Assembly: GCF_000227135.1 (NCBI RefSeq)
Contig: NC_018246.1
Span: 634,198-654,837, forward strand
From: Leishmania donovani
Taxonomy: Eukaryota; Euglenozoa; Kinetoplastea; Trypanosomatida; Trypanosomatidae
Direction: 5' to 3'
DNA length: 20,640 bases
In this document: piece by piece, positions 8,600-17,110 of the stretch
Numbering within the stretch: position 1 is the stretch's first letter
How the letters are laid out: every line of letters starts with the position of its first letter
Program-made: the position numbers and the translations under genes
Notes under the pieces: generated by a model
What the model was told of the DNA's origin: nothing
Database searches by the model: none
What the model saw: only the letters and a program-made list of their open reading frames with translations

Positions 8600-8953
8600 A
8601 TGCCGCAAGACACGTACTTTCGCCGTGCCATCAATTGGATGTACGGGGACGATGCCTACCTTCAAAACATGCCAACGAAGGACCTGGCCAACAAGCACAT
8701 TAACGAACTTCTCGGCCGGCACCCCTACCACCCGTACGATCCCGATATGAAGGCCGACAACCCCTGCTACCAATTCAACGCACTCTTTCACGAATGCATG
8801 GAGGCGGATCACGTGGAGGGGTACGAACTTTATCAGAAGCATGTTGCCTGCTACTTCCCGTACAAGGTAGATTTGATGAAGTGTATCGCCAAGGAGAAGC
8901 GGCGCCATCGCATGGAGGTGGAAGCTCTAGAAGAGAAAGGTCCGAAAAGCTGA
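8600..8953 (+). CDS. small twin-cysteine CHCH-type protein, probably mitochondrial
   Basis: The product is 117 residues. Four cysteines are arranged as C56-x9-C66 and C84-x10-C95 on two predicted helices (CYQFNALFHEC and CYFPYKVDLMKC). This is the twin CX9C-like pattern of coiled-coil-helix-coiled-coil-helix proteins, which form two disulfides and are imported into the mitochondrial intermembrane space by the Mia40/Erv1 route. Relatives include COX assembly factors such as Cmc1, COX6B and complex I accessory subunits; the exact orthologue is not recognised. The second pair has ten rather than nine intervening residues. The C-terminus is charged (about 97-117). No cleavable presequence is visible, as expected for this class. 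Strong GC3 codon use and a good splice acceptor support a real gene. Confidence 0.72.
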   Translation: MPQDTYFRRAINWMYGDDAYLQNMPTKDLANKHINELLGRHPYHPYDPDMKADNPCYQFNALFHECMEADHVEGYELYQKHVACYFPYKVDLMKCIAKEKRRHRMEVEALEEKGPKS

Positions 8954-9749
8954 TCCCTGGTCCTAATACGCGTTCTGTTACTCATGCCAACATCCTTCCT
9001 ATTCACAAGCTTGTTGAGTAGAATAAAAAAAATGCCGGTCAACCCCACTGAGGGTTAGCAGTGTCACTGCGCCGTTTCGTTTGATGAAAACGAAAAGCAC
9101 AAAAAAAGTCGGCTTCACCGTGGCTGACAATGAATCCTCGCAGATCTCTGCTGCTCGAGTTGGGTCACGTGAGCACTTATGTGCACCATGCCAATGGGCG
9201 CGACGCGAGTGTGTGCTCAGGCGAGACAGGTACACTTTTCTGTGCTGAGTGGAGTGCTTCACTTTTATTTTTTCGTCTCGTATGCCCCTTCTGGACTGTC
9301 CTCAAATCATCGCTTCTCTCCCTTGTCTACGCTTTTGCGATGCTCTGCACGCACTCCGCCCCCGCCGCTCAGCAGCTAACAACTGTCGGGACACCGCTTG
9401 TAAATCGCGCCTTCTTTTATGCCATTGCACCTTTGTTTTGCTTGACGTTGAGGTCGGCAGTGAAGTGTGTGGTGCTTCGTTGCGCTGCAAAGGACTCTAA
9501 TGACTCAGAGTGACTTCCTGCCACGCACCACGTCTACTTGGCATATCCCGCTTTCTCTTCATTCTCGCACAGGCGAGATACGTTATCACAGAAGAAAAGG
9601 GATTCGACCAGTCGCTACAGGTGTCTCTTTCCACCTCCGGCACAGGGCTTCGGCGACGTCTGTTGCTACCGATCAACCGCCTCGAACAAACTTTACACAC
9701 AGCTGGCTCAGTTCTTCCGAGGTCCTTCTTAGACGCCTAGGCGGATCAG
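8954..9749. other. intergenic region, no supported gene
   Basis: This stretch of 796 bases contains an A8 run near 9024-9031 and a frame of 127 codons from 9130 without recognisable domains. A splice acceptor lies at 9571-9572. It most likely holds the 3' UTR of the CHCH gene and the 177-base 5' UTR of the kinase. Confidence 0.55.
9546..9572 (+). promoter_or_regulatory. putative trans-splice acceptor for the FYVE-like kinase
   Basis: A pyrimidine-rich tract ends in CGCACAG with the AG at 9571-9572. No later equally good tract is seen before the ATG at 9750. Confidence 0.5.
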
Positions 9750-11615
9750 ATGGGATCGCAGAGCGGGAAAGCGTCTTTATCGACGTCCAATCGGCGCCGC
9801 GCGGTGTGTGATTTGTGTGGCACGAAAGCGACCCGCAAGTCGTCACTGCAAACGGGCAGCACCCTCGTCCTCAAGCAATGTAGCCGCTGCCATCTTCGCT
9901 GCTGCGGCGAGTGCTACGTGTGGCGCCGCTACGGGTCTAGTTTTTCGACCTGCTATGACGAGGAGCACGCTGTTGCCGAGTTTGCGCCAGTGTGTCGGCG
10001 ATGCGTAGCAGGGCCGAATCTGGTCGCCAACGCACCGCGGTTTGTTTGGAATAAGATTTTTGAATACTGTGACGCGACGGCAAAGCATCATCTGCTGCAG
10101 CTATGCCACGCCACGCAGATGGGCGTTGTGCTGCCGTACCCTCACACGCGGTACGGGTGGAGTACTTTTTTCGAAGGTAGGCATTTCATCTCCAAAGGTG
10201 CCAACGGTGAGGTTTATCACACGGTGGTGCGTCGCGACATTACGAAGGAGCTCGCGCGGTCTCTAATTGATGCGCTGGATGCAAAGGTGCTAGCCGATCT
10301 TTCTGGTCGCGCGGTGGCGGTGAAGGCGATCCGAAAGTCGACTGTTTTCTCCTTGAGGAGGTGGAAGCACATTCAACGGGAGGTGGACACGCTACGTAGA
10401 TGCTGCCATCGTCACGTCGTTCAGCTGCACTTCGTCGCGCAGGGCCCCAGTGAGGTCTACATTGTGCTTCAGTACGTGGCGGGCGGAGACTTGTTTGACT
10501 GGCTAGTTCGCCAACAGATTCCAATGGAGTATGATGTGGTCGTCATCGCGCGCCAGCTTCTCGAAACGCTTCACTTTATGCACGAGGTGTGCGGCGTTGT
10601 GCATCGCGATATCAAGCCGGAGAACATTCTGCTGCAACCCGTTGCAAATCCAGATGTACAGAGGCAGGGGGATGGATCTCTCGGTGCAGACGACGGGCGC
10701 TCCACGGAGCACACCAACTCGTCTGATGATTTGTACATACGCCTTGCTGACTTCGGGTACGCGAAGCTGCTTCCGCAAAACGAGGCTGGAGATGCGACCT
10801 TGTCGCCAGCACAGATCTCGCGCCCCCCTTTGCCGCCTGTACCCGCGGATGCCATTGGTATTGTAGGACCTAGGGCGGAAAACGTGCAGCGCACCGAGCC
10901 TCGTGCGAAGGCTTGCAAGCCGCTCCTCATTTCGTCCACTCCGTGTGGAACGCTCGGCTTCGCTGCCCCTGAGATTCTCTCCGCCTACAACGCGCGGAAA
11001 AACGCTTTGCAGCGCCCTCGTTCAAACCGGCAATCCGCCGAGCAGCTCGGAGACGCAGCCAAGCCGCGAACGCCGGTAGATTTAGTGAAGCGTATGGACA
11101 TCTTTGCGGCTGGTGTGACTATATGCATCCTCCTGACGGGGTGCGAGCCGTTTCCGTGTCGGTCGTCGAAGGAGCATATTGAGGCTGTGCACGAAGGTCT
11201 GGACTTTAGCGGACCTCAGTGGAACTACGTTTCGCAGCCGGCCAAGAACTTACTACGTCGCATGCTTGCGCCAAGGACAGCGGATCGTCCCTCAGCCTTT
11301 GAGTGTCTCAACTCATCATGGATGAAGCACCAGGGCCCATACACTGACGCCACCTCAGAGGTGGAGGACGACGACGAGAATGCGCGTGGGAAGGGCCTCA
11401 ATCGCAGCGCGTCTGTGTGGCAGCTACTCTCCACCTCGTTCCAGAACTCTGTCCACTCGCTGCGCAAGAATGAGGGGTGGCTATTTGTGCAGGATGCACA
11501 GGGACTCGTGACGACGATTCCACGTCAGCTTGTAAACGGTAGAGAAGATAGTGAGTCCTTTTCCGAGGCGCTTCATTCCCCCAACAGTTGCGAGCAGGCC
11601 TCCACTGTCTACTAG
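9750..11615 (+). CDS. Ser/Thr protein kinase with N-terminal FYVE-like zinc finger
   Basis: The product is 621 residues. It begins MGSQSGKAS, which fits an N-myristoylation signal (Gly2). Residues 20-85 hold a FYVE-related zinc finger: Cys pairs C20/C23, C44/C47, C52/C55 and C82/C85, with HLRCCGEC in the place of the usual basic RHHCR-CG motif. The kinase domain starts at about 142: glycine loop KGANGEVY (149-156), Lys192, Glu211, HRDIKPEN (285-292), DFG (334-336), AAPE (405-408), Asp450 and Arg513. Two inserts stand out: about 30 residues before DFG, and a segment of about 70 residues between DFG and APE. The fold is closest to CAMK/AGC-type kinases. Myristoyl plus a FYVE-like finger suggests membrane (possibly endosomal) attachment. 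The tail (530-621) is acidic, then Ser-rich, with no recognised domain. Repeat copy 2 lies in its likely 3' UTR. Confidence 0.85.
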   Translation: MGSQSGKASLSTSNRRRAVCDLCGTKATRKSSLQTGSTLVLKQCSRCHLRCCGECYVWRRYGSSFSTCYDEEHAVAEFAPVCRRCVAGPNLVANAPRFVWNKIFEYCDATAKHHLLQLCHATQMGVVLPYPHTRYGWSTFFEGRHFISKGANGEVYHTVVRRDITKELARSLIDALDAKVLADLSGRAVAVKAIRKSTVFSLRRWKHIQREVDTLRRCCHRHVVQLHFVAQGPSEVYIVLQYVAGGDLFDWLVRQQIPMEYDVVVIARQLLETLHFMHEVCGVVHRDIKPENILLQPVANPDVQRQGDGSLGADDGRSTEHTNSSDDLYIRLADFGYAKLLPQNEAGDATLSPAQISRPPLPPVPADAIGIVGPRAENVQRTEPRAKACKPLLISSTPCGTLGFAAPEILSAYNARKNALQRPRSNRQSAEQLGDAAKPRTPVDLVKRMDIFAAGVTICILLTGCEPFPCRSSKEHIEAVHEGLDFSGPQWNYVSQPAKNLLRRMLAPRTADRPSAFECLNSSWMKHQGPYTDATSEVEDDDENARGKGLNRSASVWQLLSTSFQNSVHSLRKNEGWLFVQDAQGLVTTIPRQLVNGREDSESFSEALHSPNSCEQASTVY

Positions 11616-12485
11616 AGACTCTGAACGTTTCTCATCTTGGTCAAGTGCATTTCCATGCCATTGGCTTCTGTGTCGAAGTCTTTCTTCATCCTGCGAATCG
11701 TAGTGCACATTTCCTCATTCATGCACGAAGGACCCCTTACAGACCGCACGAATGCAAGGCCTTCCTCCTGCCTACACGCTCTTCCCCTCCCCCCCAGATA
11801 CTGCTGTTAGCTTTTCTTTGCTTTCTTTCCCTCTCAATACTTTCAATTCTCGTCTGCTTTATTTTCCCTTTTATCGCCCAGCACCGATGAATTCGAAAGC
11901 GCACCGCCCTCTTGTGTAGTTTCTCCATTCCTATTTTGTATGTTTCTTGGTTTCATCGCCTTGCACGACGCCCAACTTTCGCTTTTCTCTTACCCCGCCT
12001 TTTCTTTTCGATGATACTATGGTATGTCCCCATTCGCTTCTCCGATCACGATTTCCCCTGCTGTCTTGTACCATTTATGTTTTCCTCACTGCTGGTCTTA
12101 CATGTTTTTTTTTTCTTTGCGTCAGGGCCGCGACGGATTGGTCTTTCACGGCTCTTTTCCCGCTTTCCGCTCTGTTCTGCATTGTTCCGTGATGAGTGAT
12201 CCAGTGATTCTCTTCCCTATCTTCGGATCCTGCTTCTCTTGTTCGACTTAGACGGTGTTTTTGTAGTTTCTCCCTTCTCCCTTACTTCTTCGACGTTCTC
12301 GCATTCTAAAAACAAAGCAGAGGAGGAGAGAGCGCTTTATATGCGCTTCTGCTACGCCCATAATCTCGCTTTGTCTTTTCTTTGATTGCCGCTGCGACGA
12401 CCGGCGGGTTCCTGCTGATCTCCCTAACACGTGCCTATACCACGGCTCCATCCCTTACATTCTCTTGTTGCTTCCTCCTACTTGA
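11616..12485. other. pyrimidine-rich 3' flank of the kinase, no gene
   Basis: These 870 bases are strongly C/T-rich on the + strand (for example around 11760-11880 and 11940-12290) and carry no supported frame. Composition fits a trypanosomatid 3' UTR. It ends at the start of repeat copy 2. Confidence 0.6.
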
Positions 12486-13168
12486 CCCTGATGACGGGGA
12501 GGGGGCATCTCAGTGCGTGGTATCTCAGGGCCCAGTGCATTCACATTATTCCACAGGGGGGGGGTGGCCGAGCAGCCCCCTCCCGCTATCCCCTTTCCTG
12601 CCAGCTGCAGAGCCGCTTCTGCTGGTGACAGGGCCATCCCCCCTACGNNNNNNNNNNNNNNNNNNNNNNNNNNNNNNNNNNNNNNNNNNNNNNNNNNNNN
12701 NNNNNNNNNNNNNNNNNNNNNNNNNNNNNNNNNNNNNNNNNNNNNNTGTGGGAGCCCGGCCCACCCCCCCTACGACGTGGGGGGGTCAGAGCGATGCATC
12801 GCTGTTGATGTCGGCGGTCGAGGCCCTGGATGGCGTTGCATCGGAGCCACCTGCGACAGCGAACGCGTCTGTGCCATCCGCCTGATGGGCGAAGTGTCGG
12901 CGTGACTCGAGCGCATATCAGACGGTCCTCGCTGCCTACTGGTGTGGGGAGCGTGAGCCACCCCGAGGGTCGCACGAGGTGGTGACCGGCACCATGGGCA
13001 TGGCTGTGAGGCGACCTGCGAGGAGGCTGGGGGGAGGGGAGGAGCTCGAGGCAGGGGCCGAGCTCAGATGACTGGGTCGGCGCATTGCTGTAGCGCGCGC
13101 CTGCGGCTTCTTCGCACCACGTGGGTGGGGCCTGCGACTGGCCGGTGTAGAGGGGGGCCGCACTCGTG
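12486..13168 (+). mobile_element. SIDER-like dispersed retroposon, copy 2
   Basis: This copy begins CCCTGATGACGGGG at 12486 and stays similar to copy 3 up to CTCGTG at 13168. Outside the gap I saw two differences from copy 3 in the first 161 bases and none in the 383 bases after it (12786-13168 against 18454-18836, without indels). The conserved hallmark includes CTCAGTGCGTGG and TCAGGGCCCAGTGCA. CCCTGA (12486-12491) is complementary to TCAGGG (12525-12530). The centre has C7 (12764-12770), an 8-base loop and G7 (12779-12785). No A-rich 3' tail or clear target-site duplication is seen. It lies between the FYVE-like kinase and a small gene, probably in the kinase 3' UTR. In Leishmania, SIDER2 in 3' UTRs is linked to mRNA decay. 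Confidence 0.7.
12648..12746. other. assembly gap (99 N) inside repeat copy 2
   Basis: The N run starts after CCCCCCTACG and resumes shortly before another CCCCCCCTACG, so the centre is C/G-homopolymer-rich and its true length is unknown. Confidence 0.99.
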
Positions 13169-13249
13169 TTGTACGGCAGGGAGTGAACACGTTGATGCAA
13201 AATGAAGTCGACCTTACTTGTATAGGCGGTGTTGAAGGAAAATGTTCGA

Positions 13250-13323
13250 AAATTTCTTCTCTCTTTTCCCCCTTTCCGTGCACGCGCCACTTTTAAGTGT
13301 TTACTTGCTTTTTGAACCTGCAG
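13250..13323 (+). promoter_or_regulatory. putative trans-splice acceptor for the 120-residue gene
   Basis: Two C/T-rich stretches (about 13253-13276 and 13290-13320) end in CTGCAG with the AG at 13322-13323, 28 bases before the ATG at 13352. Confidence 0.6.
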
Positions 13324-13351
13324 TACAGAGTGGGACCAACAGGAGGGCCCA

Positions 13352-13714
13352 ATGGATGTCGAGCGAGGAATGACTCGTGCCTGTAAGCATAAGCAGCGAG
13401 CGACAAACCTTACCGCACCTCCGTCGAGGGCGCTTTTGGAAGCGGACACGGTCTTTTCTCCCGCTGCAGACGTGCCCTTTAGCGGGAGTGAGGCTCACTT
13501 TCACTGGTCGCGTGTTGGTCCCCGGAAGGAGAAAGGCATCTTTGAATACCGGAAGGAATCATCACCTTCCATGGGAACACGTCTGATGTCGCTTCCACGG
13601 ATCACCGCGACTGCTGCCCCTTCATCCTTACGCTTTCTGGCCCGCCTCAAAAGGAACCGCCTAGACAGAGGAGAAAAAACTTATACACAGAAGCTGCAGG
13701 CGTTGCTCAGATAG
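13352..13714 (+). CDS. small basic hypothetical protein
   Basis: The product is 120 residues and is not recognised. It is rich in Arg and Lys, with no transmembrane segment and no evident domain; the C-terminus (about 93-120) is a basic, probably helical stretch (FLARLKRNRLDRGEKT). Support for a real gene comes from position: a strong splice acceptor 28 bases upstream, an ATG with no better alternative, and a short, tidy gap to the splice acceptor of the next gene (about 130 bases). The 3' end of repeat copy 2 lies about 180 bases upstream. Function is unknown; a nuclear or RNA-associated role would be a guess from charge alone. Confidence 0.55.
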   Translation: MDVERGMTRACKHKQRATNLTAPPSRALLEADTVFSPAADVPFSGSEAHFHWSRVGPRKEKGIFEYRKESSPSMGTRLMSLPRITATAAPSSLRFLARLKRNRLDRGEKTYTQKLQALLR

Positions 13715-13821
13715 ACGGAAGAAGTCCCTGGCTCATGAAGGGACACACACTCTCACCTTTCACCACAGTTATCGAGAGCGCTCTCAGCATCATACACATA
13801 GACTGATAGACATTGCATCAG

Positions 13822-13844
13822 TTTTTTTTTTCTTCTTCGTGAAG
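13822..13844 (+). promoter_or_regulatory. putative trans-splice acceptor for eIF4E-2
   Basis: A T10 run and CTTCTTCG lead to an AG at 13843-13844; a second AG lies at 13859-13860. Both are before the ATG at 13883. The frame is open upstream to 13844, but that codon is GTG, so 13883 is the first true ATG. Confidence 0.65.
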
Positions 13845-13882
13845 TGCGTTTCATTTCTAGCTTTGCCGCGCACCCCGACGCT

Positions 13883-14728
13883 ATGGATCCGAATAGACGT
13901 GCCCCGGCGAGTACTGTAACAGATGAGCAGCCGCTTACTCTGCTGTGGGGGACGTGGGAGATGTGGTGCGACATGCCGCAGCGACAGCAAGGCCAGGGCA
14001 CAGAAAATACCAACTGGCTGGAGCAAGTGAAGAGTATTGGCTTGTTCGACAGTGCCGAGGGCTTCTGGGGAATTTTCAACTGCACCATCCTGCCATCGCA
14101 GCTTCCACCGAACGGCTCCTATTACCTTTTCCGAAAACACATTGCCCCAATGTGGGAGCACGAGGCAAACCGCAGAGGCGGAAAGTGGGTGATTCCCTTT
14201 ACCGGCAAGTCGTCGCGGAGTGAGGGCGATTTGCAGCCGGTCGATGAGGCCTGGCAGACACTGTGCCTCTCTGCGATTGGGGAGCTCTTTCCCGGTGACG
14301 AGGAGGAGGTCTGCGGCGTCACTGTGAGTCGCGGGAGGCAGCGCACCTTGCCCTCTGGCCATGCGACGTCTGTGCTAAGTGAGTGGAAGCTTTGCCTGTG
14401 GACTCGCAGTGCCGACAACAGGGGATCTCAAATGCGCATTGCAGAGTACATTCGCAAGCAACTGCACTTACAGTCCCTGTCGAAGGAAACCAGCAGGGAT
14501 GGAAAAAGCGGCGAAAATGACACACTGATGGAGATGCCGCGGTCTCCAGACCGTTCTCCAGTTGCCAAGACGCGAGAGGCGTCTAGTATTCCGTCAGCAA
14601 TGACCTATGTGGCGCACCGGGACTTGATGGAGGCAAAGCAGGAGTTTGTAAAGGGCGGCAGCAGCGTTGCTCAAGCGTTCAGGCCCAAGTACACTCTTGC
14701 AATCGATGTGAGGGGTGAAGCTGTGTGA
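13883..14728 (+). CDS. IF4E2: cap-binding translation factor eIF4E, LeishIF4E-2 type
   Basis: The product is 281 residues. The core (about 15-195) matches eIF4E. Trp45 and Trp91 correspond to the cap-stacking Trp56 and Trp102 of human eIF4E. Glu92 corresponds to the guanine-contacting Glu103, Trp62 of GFWGIFNC to Trp73 of the eIF4G-binding face, and Trp173 of LCLWT to Trp166. PMWEHEANRRGGKWVI (89-104) is the family signature. An extra stretch of roughly ten residues (about 152-167) sits before the LCLWT strand, and an 80-residue, Ser-rich tail follows, with SP sites at Ser221 and Ser225. Trypanosomatids have several eIF4E paralogues that bind the hypermethylated cap-4. The LeishIF4E-2 gene lies on chromosome 19 in L. 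major, near MPK4, which fits this order. It acts in the cytoplasm in mRNA binding; its exact translational role is less clear than that of LeishIF4E-4. Confidence 0.88.
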   Translation: MDPNRRAPASTVTDEQPLTLLWGTWEMWCDMPQRQQGQGTENTNWLEQVKSIGLFDSAEGFWGIFNCTILPSQLPPNGSYYLFRKHIAPMWEHEANRRGGKWVIPFTGKSSRSEGDLQPVDEAWQTLCLSAIGELFPGDEEEVCGVTVSRGRQRTLPSGHATSVLSEWKLCLWTRSADNRGSQMRIAEYIRKQLHLQSLSKETSRDGKSGENDTLMEMPRSPDRSPVAKTREASSIPSAMTYVAHRDLMEAKQEFVKGGSSVAQAFRPKYTLAIDVRGEAV

Positions 14729-15509
14729 TACTACACCTCGACCCGTCAACCTCAGTGTGTGTCGCTTGTCAGGTATTCCTTTATCTGCGAGTTTTGTGTC
14801 TTTTTGAGCCCCTAGCGTCACGCGTACAAGCGCACTGCAACTTGCTAGATGATTGGTACACGTCCTCGCCTCATTTGGCCAATCGAGTAGGAAGAGGCTT
14901 GCCGCCCTTTCTCATTTGCTCACCATATCTTTAGACATCAGAGTATTCGGTTGCTACCTTGTGTTCCGGAGCACTCAAATACGAAAACCTTCAGAGAAGG
15001 CAGAAAAGTGCCCTCACACGCGTGTTCCCTCTACTCTCTCGCCCGGGAGCGTGGGTTCACTTGCGAATGTGTTACAACCGCGCCGCCCTCCATGATCATA
15101 ATACTCATTGGCAAAGAATGTGCCCTCATTTGTATCACGCCATCGGCTCTTTCCTACGCTCGGTGGCATTTTCTCCGTAACATAGTGAACTCTCTGACGT
15201 ACAAGAATGATGCGGTGCACACACATGGCCTGCCTTGAAAACGCTGACCCTTCTTCTCTGGCGTCTTGCCTGCCTCTCTACACACGGCTCACTCTTTCCT
15301 CTCCCTCTTCTCCCTGTCCGCACCTCTGTTTTTTTCGGCCTCCTGTCACACGTCTGCTCCGACGGCTCAGTCGATATCGGAAACTCCTTCTCCCTTCAAC
15401 TTTGTTTGAGGTAGAACACAGAGGCCAAGAGGGACCTTGCATTTTGACCTCGGTGTTTTTTTTTTCGTTTCCCTCTTTCATCTCTTCTCCTCAGATTCAT
15501 ATTGGGAAG
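14729..15509. other. intergenic region, no supported gene
   Basis: These 781 bases hold several short overlapping frames with no domain and no ordered codon bias. The last part is C/T-rich and leads to the splice acceptor at 15493-15494. It is probably the 3' UTR of eIF4E-2. Confidence 0.55.
15456..15494 (+). promoter_or_regulatory. putative trans-splice acceptor upstream of the 114-codon frame
   Basis: A T10 run at 15456-15465, then a C/T tract, ends in CTCCTCAG with the AG at 15493-15494, 15 bases before the ATG at 15510. Confidence 0.6.
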
Positions 15510-15854
15510 ATGTTTGGTCGTCGCGTTGCCAGCTGCTGCTGCATTCCCGCTAACATGTACGCCCGGCTGCACATCAGCTCCCCTCAGCAGGCGAGTCGGA
15601 TGCTACCGCCATTAGTCCCTATCACCACCTCCATCTGCCGAAGCGTGAGCGGTGGAACCGGGGCATTTGCATCCTTGGTCGCTGGAAGCGAAGCTGTGCC
15701 GGCAGACTTGACGTCCGCAGGGAACCTGCTTTCCCTTCTCGGTGTGACGCCGCAAGTACTACTCGGCGCAATCAACGCCAATACTCTTCTGCTGCGCATA
15801 ATCTCCGATACAATGTGCACTTATAGTGTTATATTACTACACACCATCGGATGA
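15510..15854 (+). CDS. possible small protein with Arg/Cys-rich N-terminus
   Basis: The frame from the ATG at 15510 gives 114 residues and is not recognised. A longer frame opens at 15207, but it reads through the polypyrimidine tract, so the spliced mRNA would begin after 15494. The N-terminus (MFGRRVASCCC, then further Arg and Ser with no acids for about 60 residues) could be a mitochondrial presequence. The middle is small-residue-rich (SVSGGTGAFASLVAGSEA) and the end is hydrophobic (LLSLLGVTPQVLLGAI, then LLLRIISDT). The last 20 residues look less protein-like, and the gene may be a decayed or frameshifted remnant. Support is mainly the excellent splice site directly upstream. Confidence 0.4.
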   Translation: MFGRRVASCCCIPANMYARLHISSPQQASRMLPPLVPITTSICRSVSGGTGAFASLVAGSEAVPADLTSAGNLLSLLGVTPQVLLGAINANTLLLRIISDTMCTYSVILLHTIG

Positions 15855-16600
15855 TGTGGCGGCGATTCATCCTCGCCGTCACTCCGCATAGACACAGGCA
15901 GGGTACTGCGGTCGAGGGGAGGGAAGCAAGGCCCCCGCTGAGGATGAAACGATCGTCGAATGTGCAACGCACTTGGCCTCTCTTTTCTCCGCCGATCCAC
16001 CGCTCGCCTGCGCGCTTACCACAGGAGTTTGTGGAGAGGTCTCACTCTCCTTCGACAGGTTGTTCACATCTTTCCTTACCTTTTTTTTTGTTCTCTCCGT
16101 GCGTGCGTGTGCCACAGCCTGCGCATGACAGACAAACGACGTCCGAGGTGCAAACCTGTGTTTTTCTAGCACCCTTTCCGCGGTGCACTCTGTCGTCCTC
16201 TCCTTTTTTTCGGAGACGAGAGGCGCCTCTCGCAGTGCTGCAGCTGGCTGGTGGAGGGCCCATCAAGCCATCGTTGCGTGGGGGGCTTTCATGGAAGCAA
16301 GTCGTACACATCTCTTCTGTCCCCTCACCCACATGTGCGCTCACTGGATCACGGCACTCTAAGCTGTGCTTCCTTGTCCTTTGATCAGTAGAAATGCACC
16401 GATAGCTGGCCCCCTTCTTTTTGTGAGTGCCGTGTGCCGATTTGGATTGTGCCTGTGAGGATGTGTCCTTCCGTGTGCTCGTGTGACTTTTCTGTTCTCT
16501 CCTTCTCGCAGAGGGGCGGATGACGTTTTTTTTTTGCTTTATCCGTCGTTGCTTGTGTGGTTTCTGGTACACGGTAGCTGTTCATCTTGTCGTCACTTGT

Positions 16601-16620
16601 TTCATTTTTTTTTTCAGCAG
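16601..16620 (+). promoter_or_regulatory. strong polypyrimidine/AG acceptor without an evident gene
   Basis: A T-rich tract ends in TTTTCAGCAG, with AGs at 16616-16617 and 16619-16620. The next ATG (16714) opens only 26 codons. The next clear gene starts at 17150 and has its own acceptor. Confidence 0.45.
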
Positions 16621-17110
16621 GTACAACTGGTTGTAAGCGTAAGCGAAAGCAACGAAACACAAACACAAAGGAGAGGGACCAGCAGCAAGAAGCATATCCC
16701 TAAAGCAGCGGCGATGCAGGTGCCGTTTGTACCGCAGGGATGCTTGAGTGGCGATGTGCCTGTGCGTGTGGCGTGTTGCATCTGCACGACGTAGCAGAGT
16801 GTATGATATGCTTCTATACCTGACTGCGCGGGCAAATATCTGCTTAATAAATGAGTGGGAGCAGTTCATGCATGCTTGAACTCTGATTTCTCACCTCTTC
16901 TTACACTCTGTCTTCAGAGTTTTCCAGTTTCGGCCGCATCCTGCTCTTCTTCACAGTCACGAGCAGGGGTCCAGGGGCTTTTGAATTCGACACCCGTACG
17001 AAATCGAGCAGCCGATCACCTTCATTGTTTATCCCGCTGACTGGCTTCGCCGACTTCCAAATTTTCTTCTCTCTTTTCGCGCCTGTAATAGGAACGCAAA
17101 AGGAAAGTAA

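Noticed and set aside
9130..9513. 127-codon + strand frame
   Set aside because: No domain, crosses T-rich stretches typical of UTRs, and no splice acceptor directly before it; likely chance.
12643..13449. 268-codon - strand frame across repeat copy 2
   Set aside because: Part of it is N, it runs antisense through the repeat and into the next gene, and the same antisense frame is seen in copy 3 as a side effect of GC-rich sequence.
15207..15509. Upstream extension of the 114-codon frame
   Set aside because: It reads through a long polypyrimidine tract and its acceptor; a spliced mRNA would not contain it.
15851..16384. 177-codon + strand frame
   Set aside because: No recognisable domain, passes through several T and C/T tracts, and has no acceptor close to its ATG.
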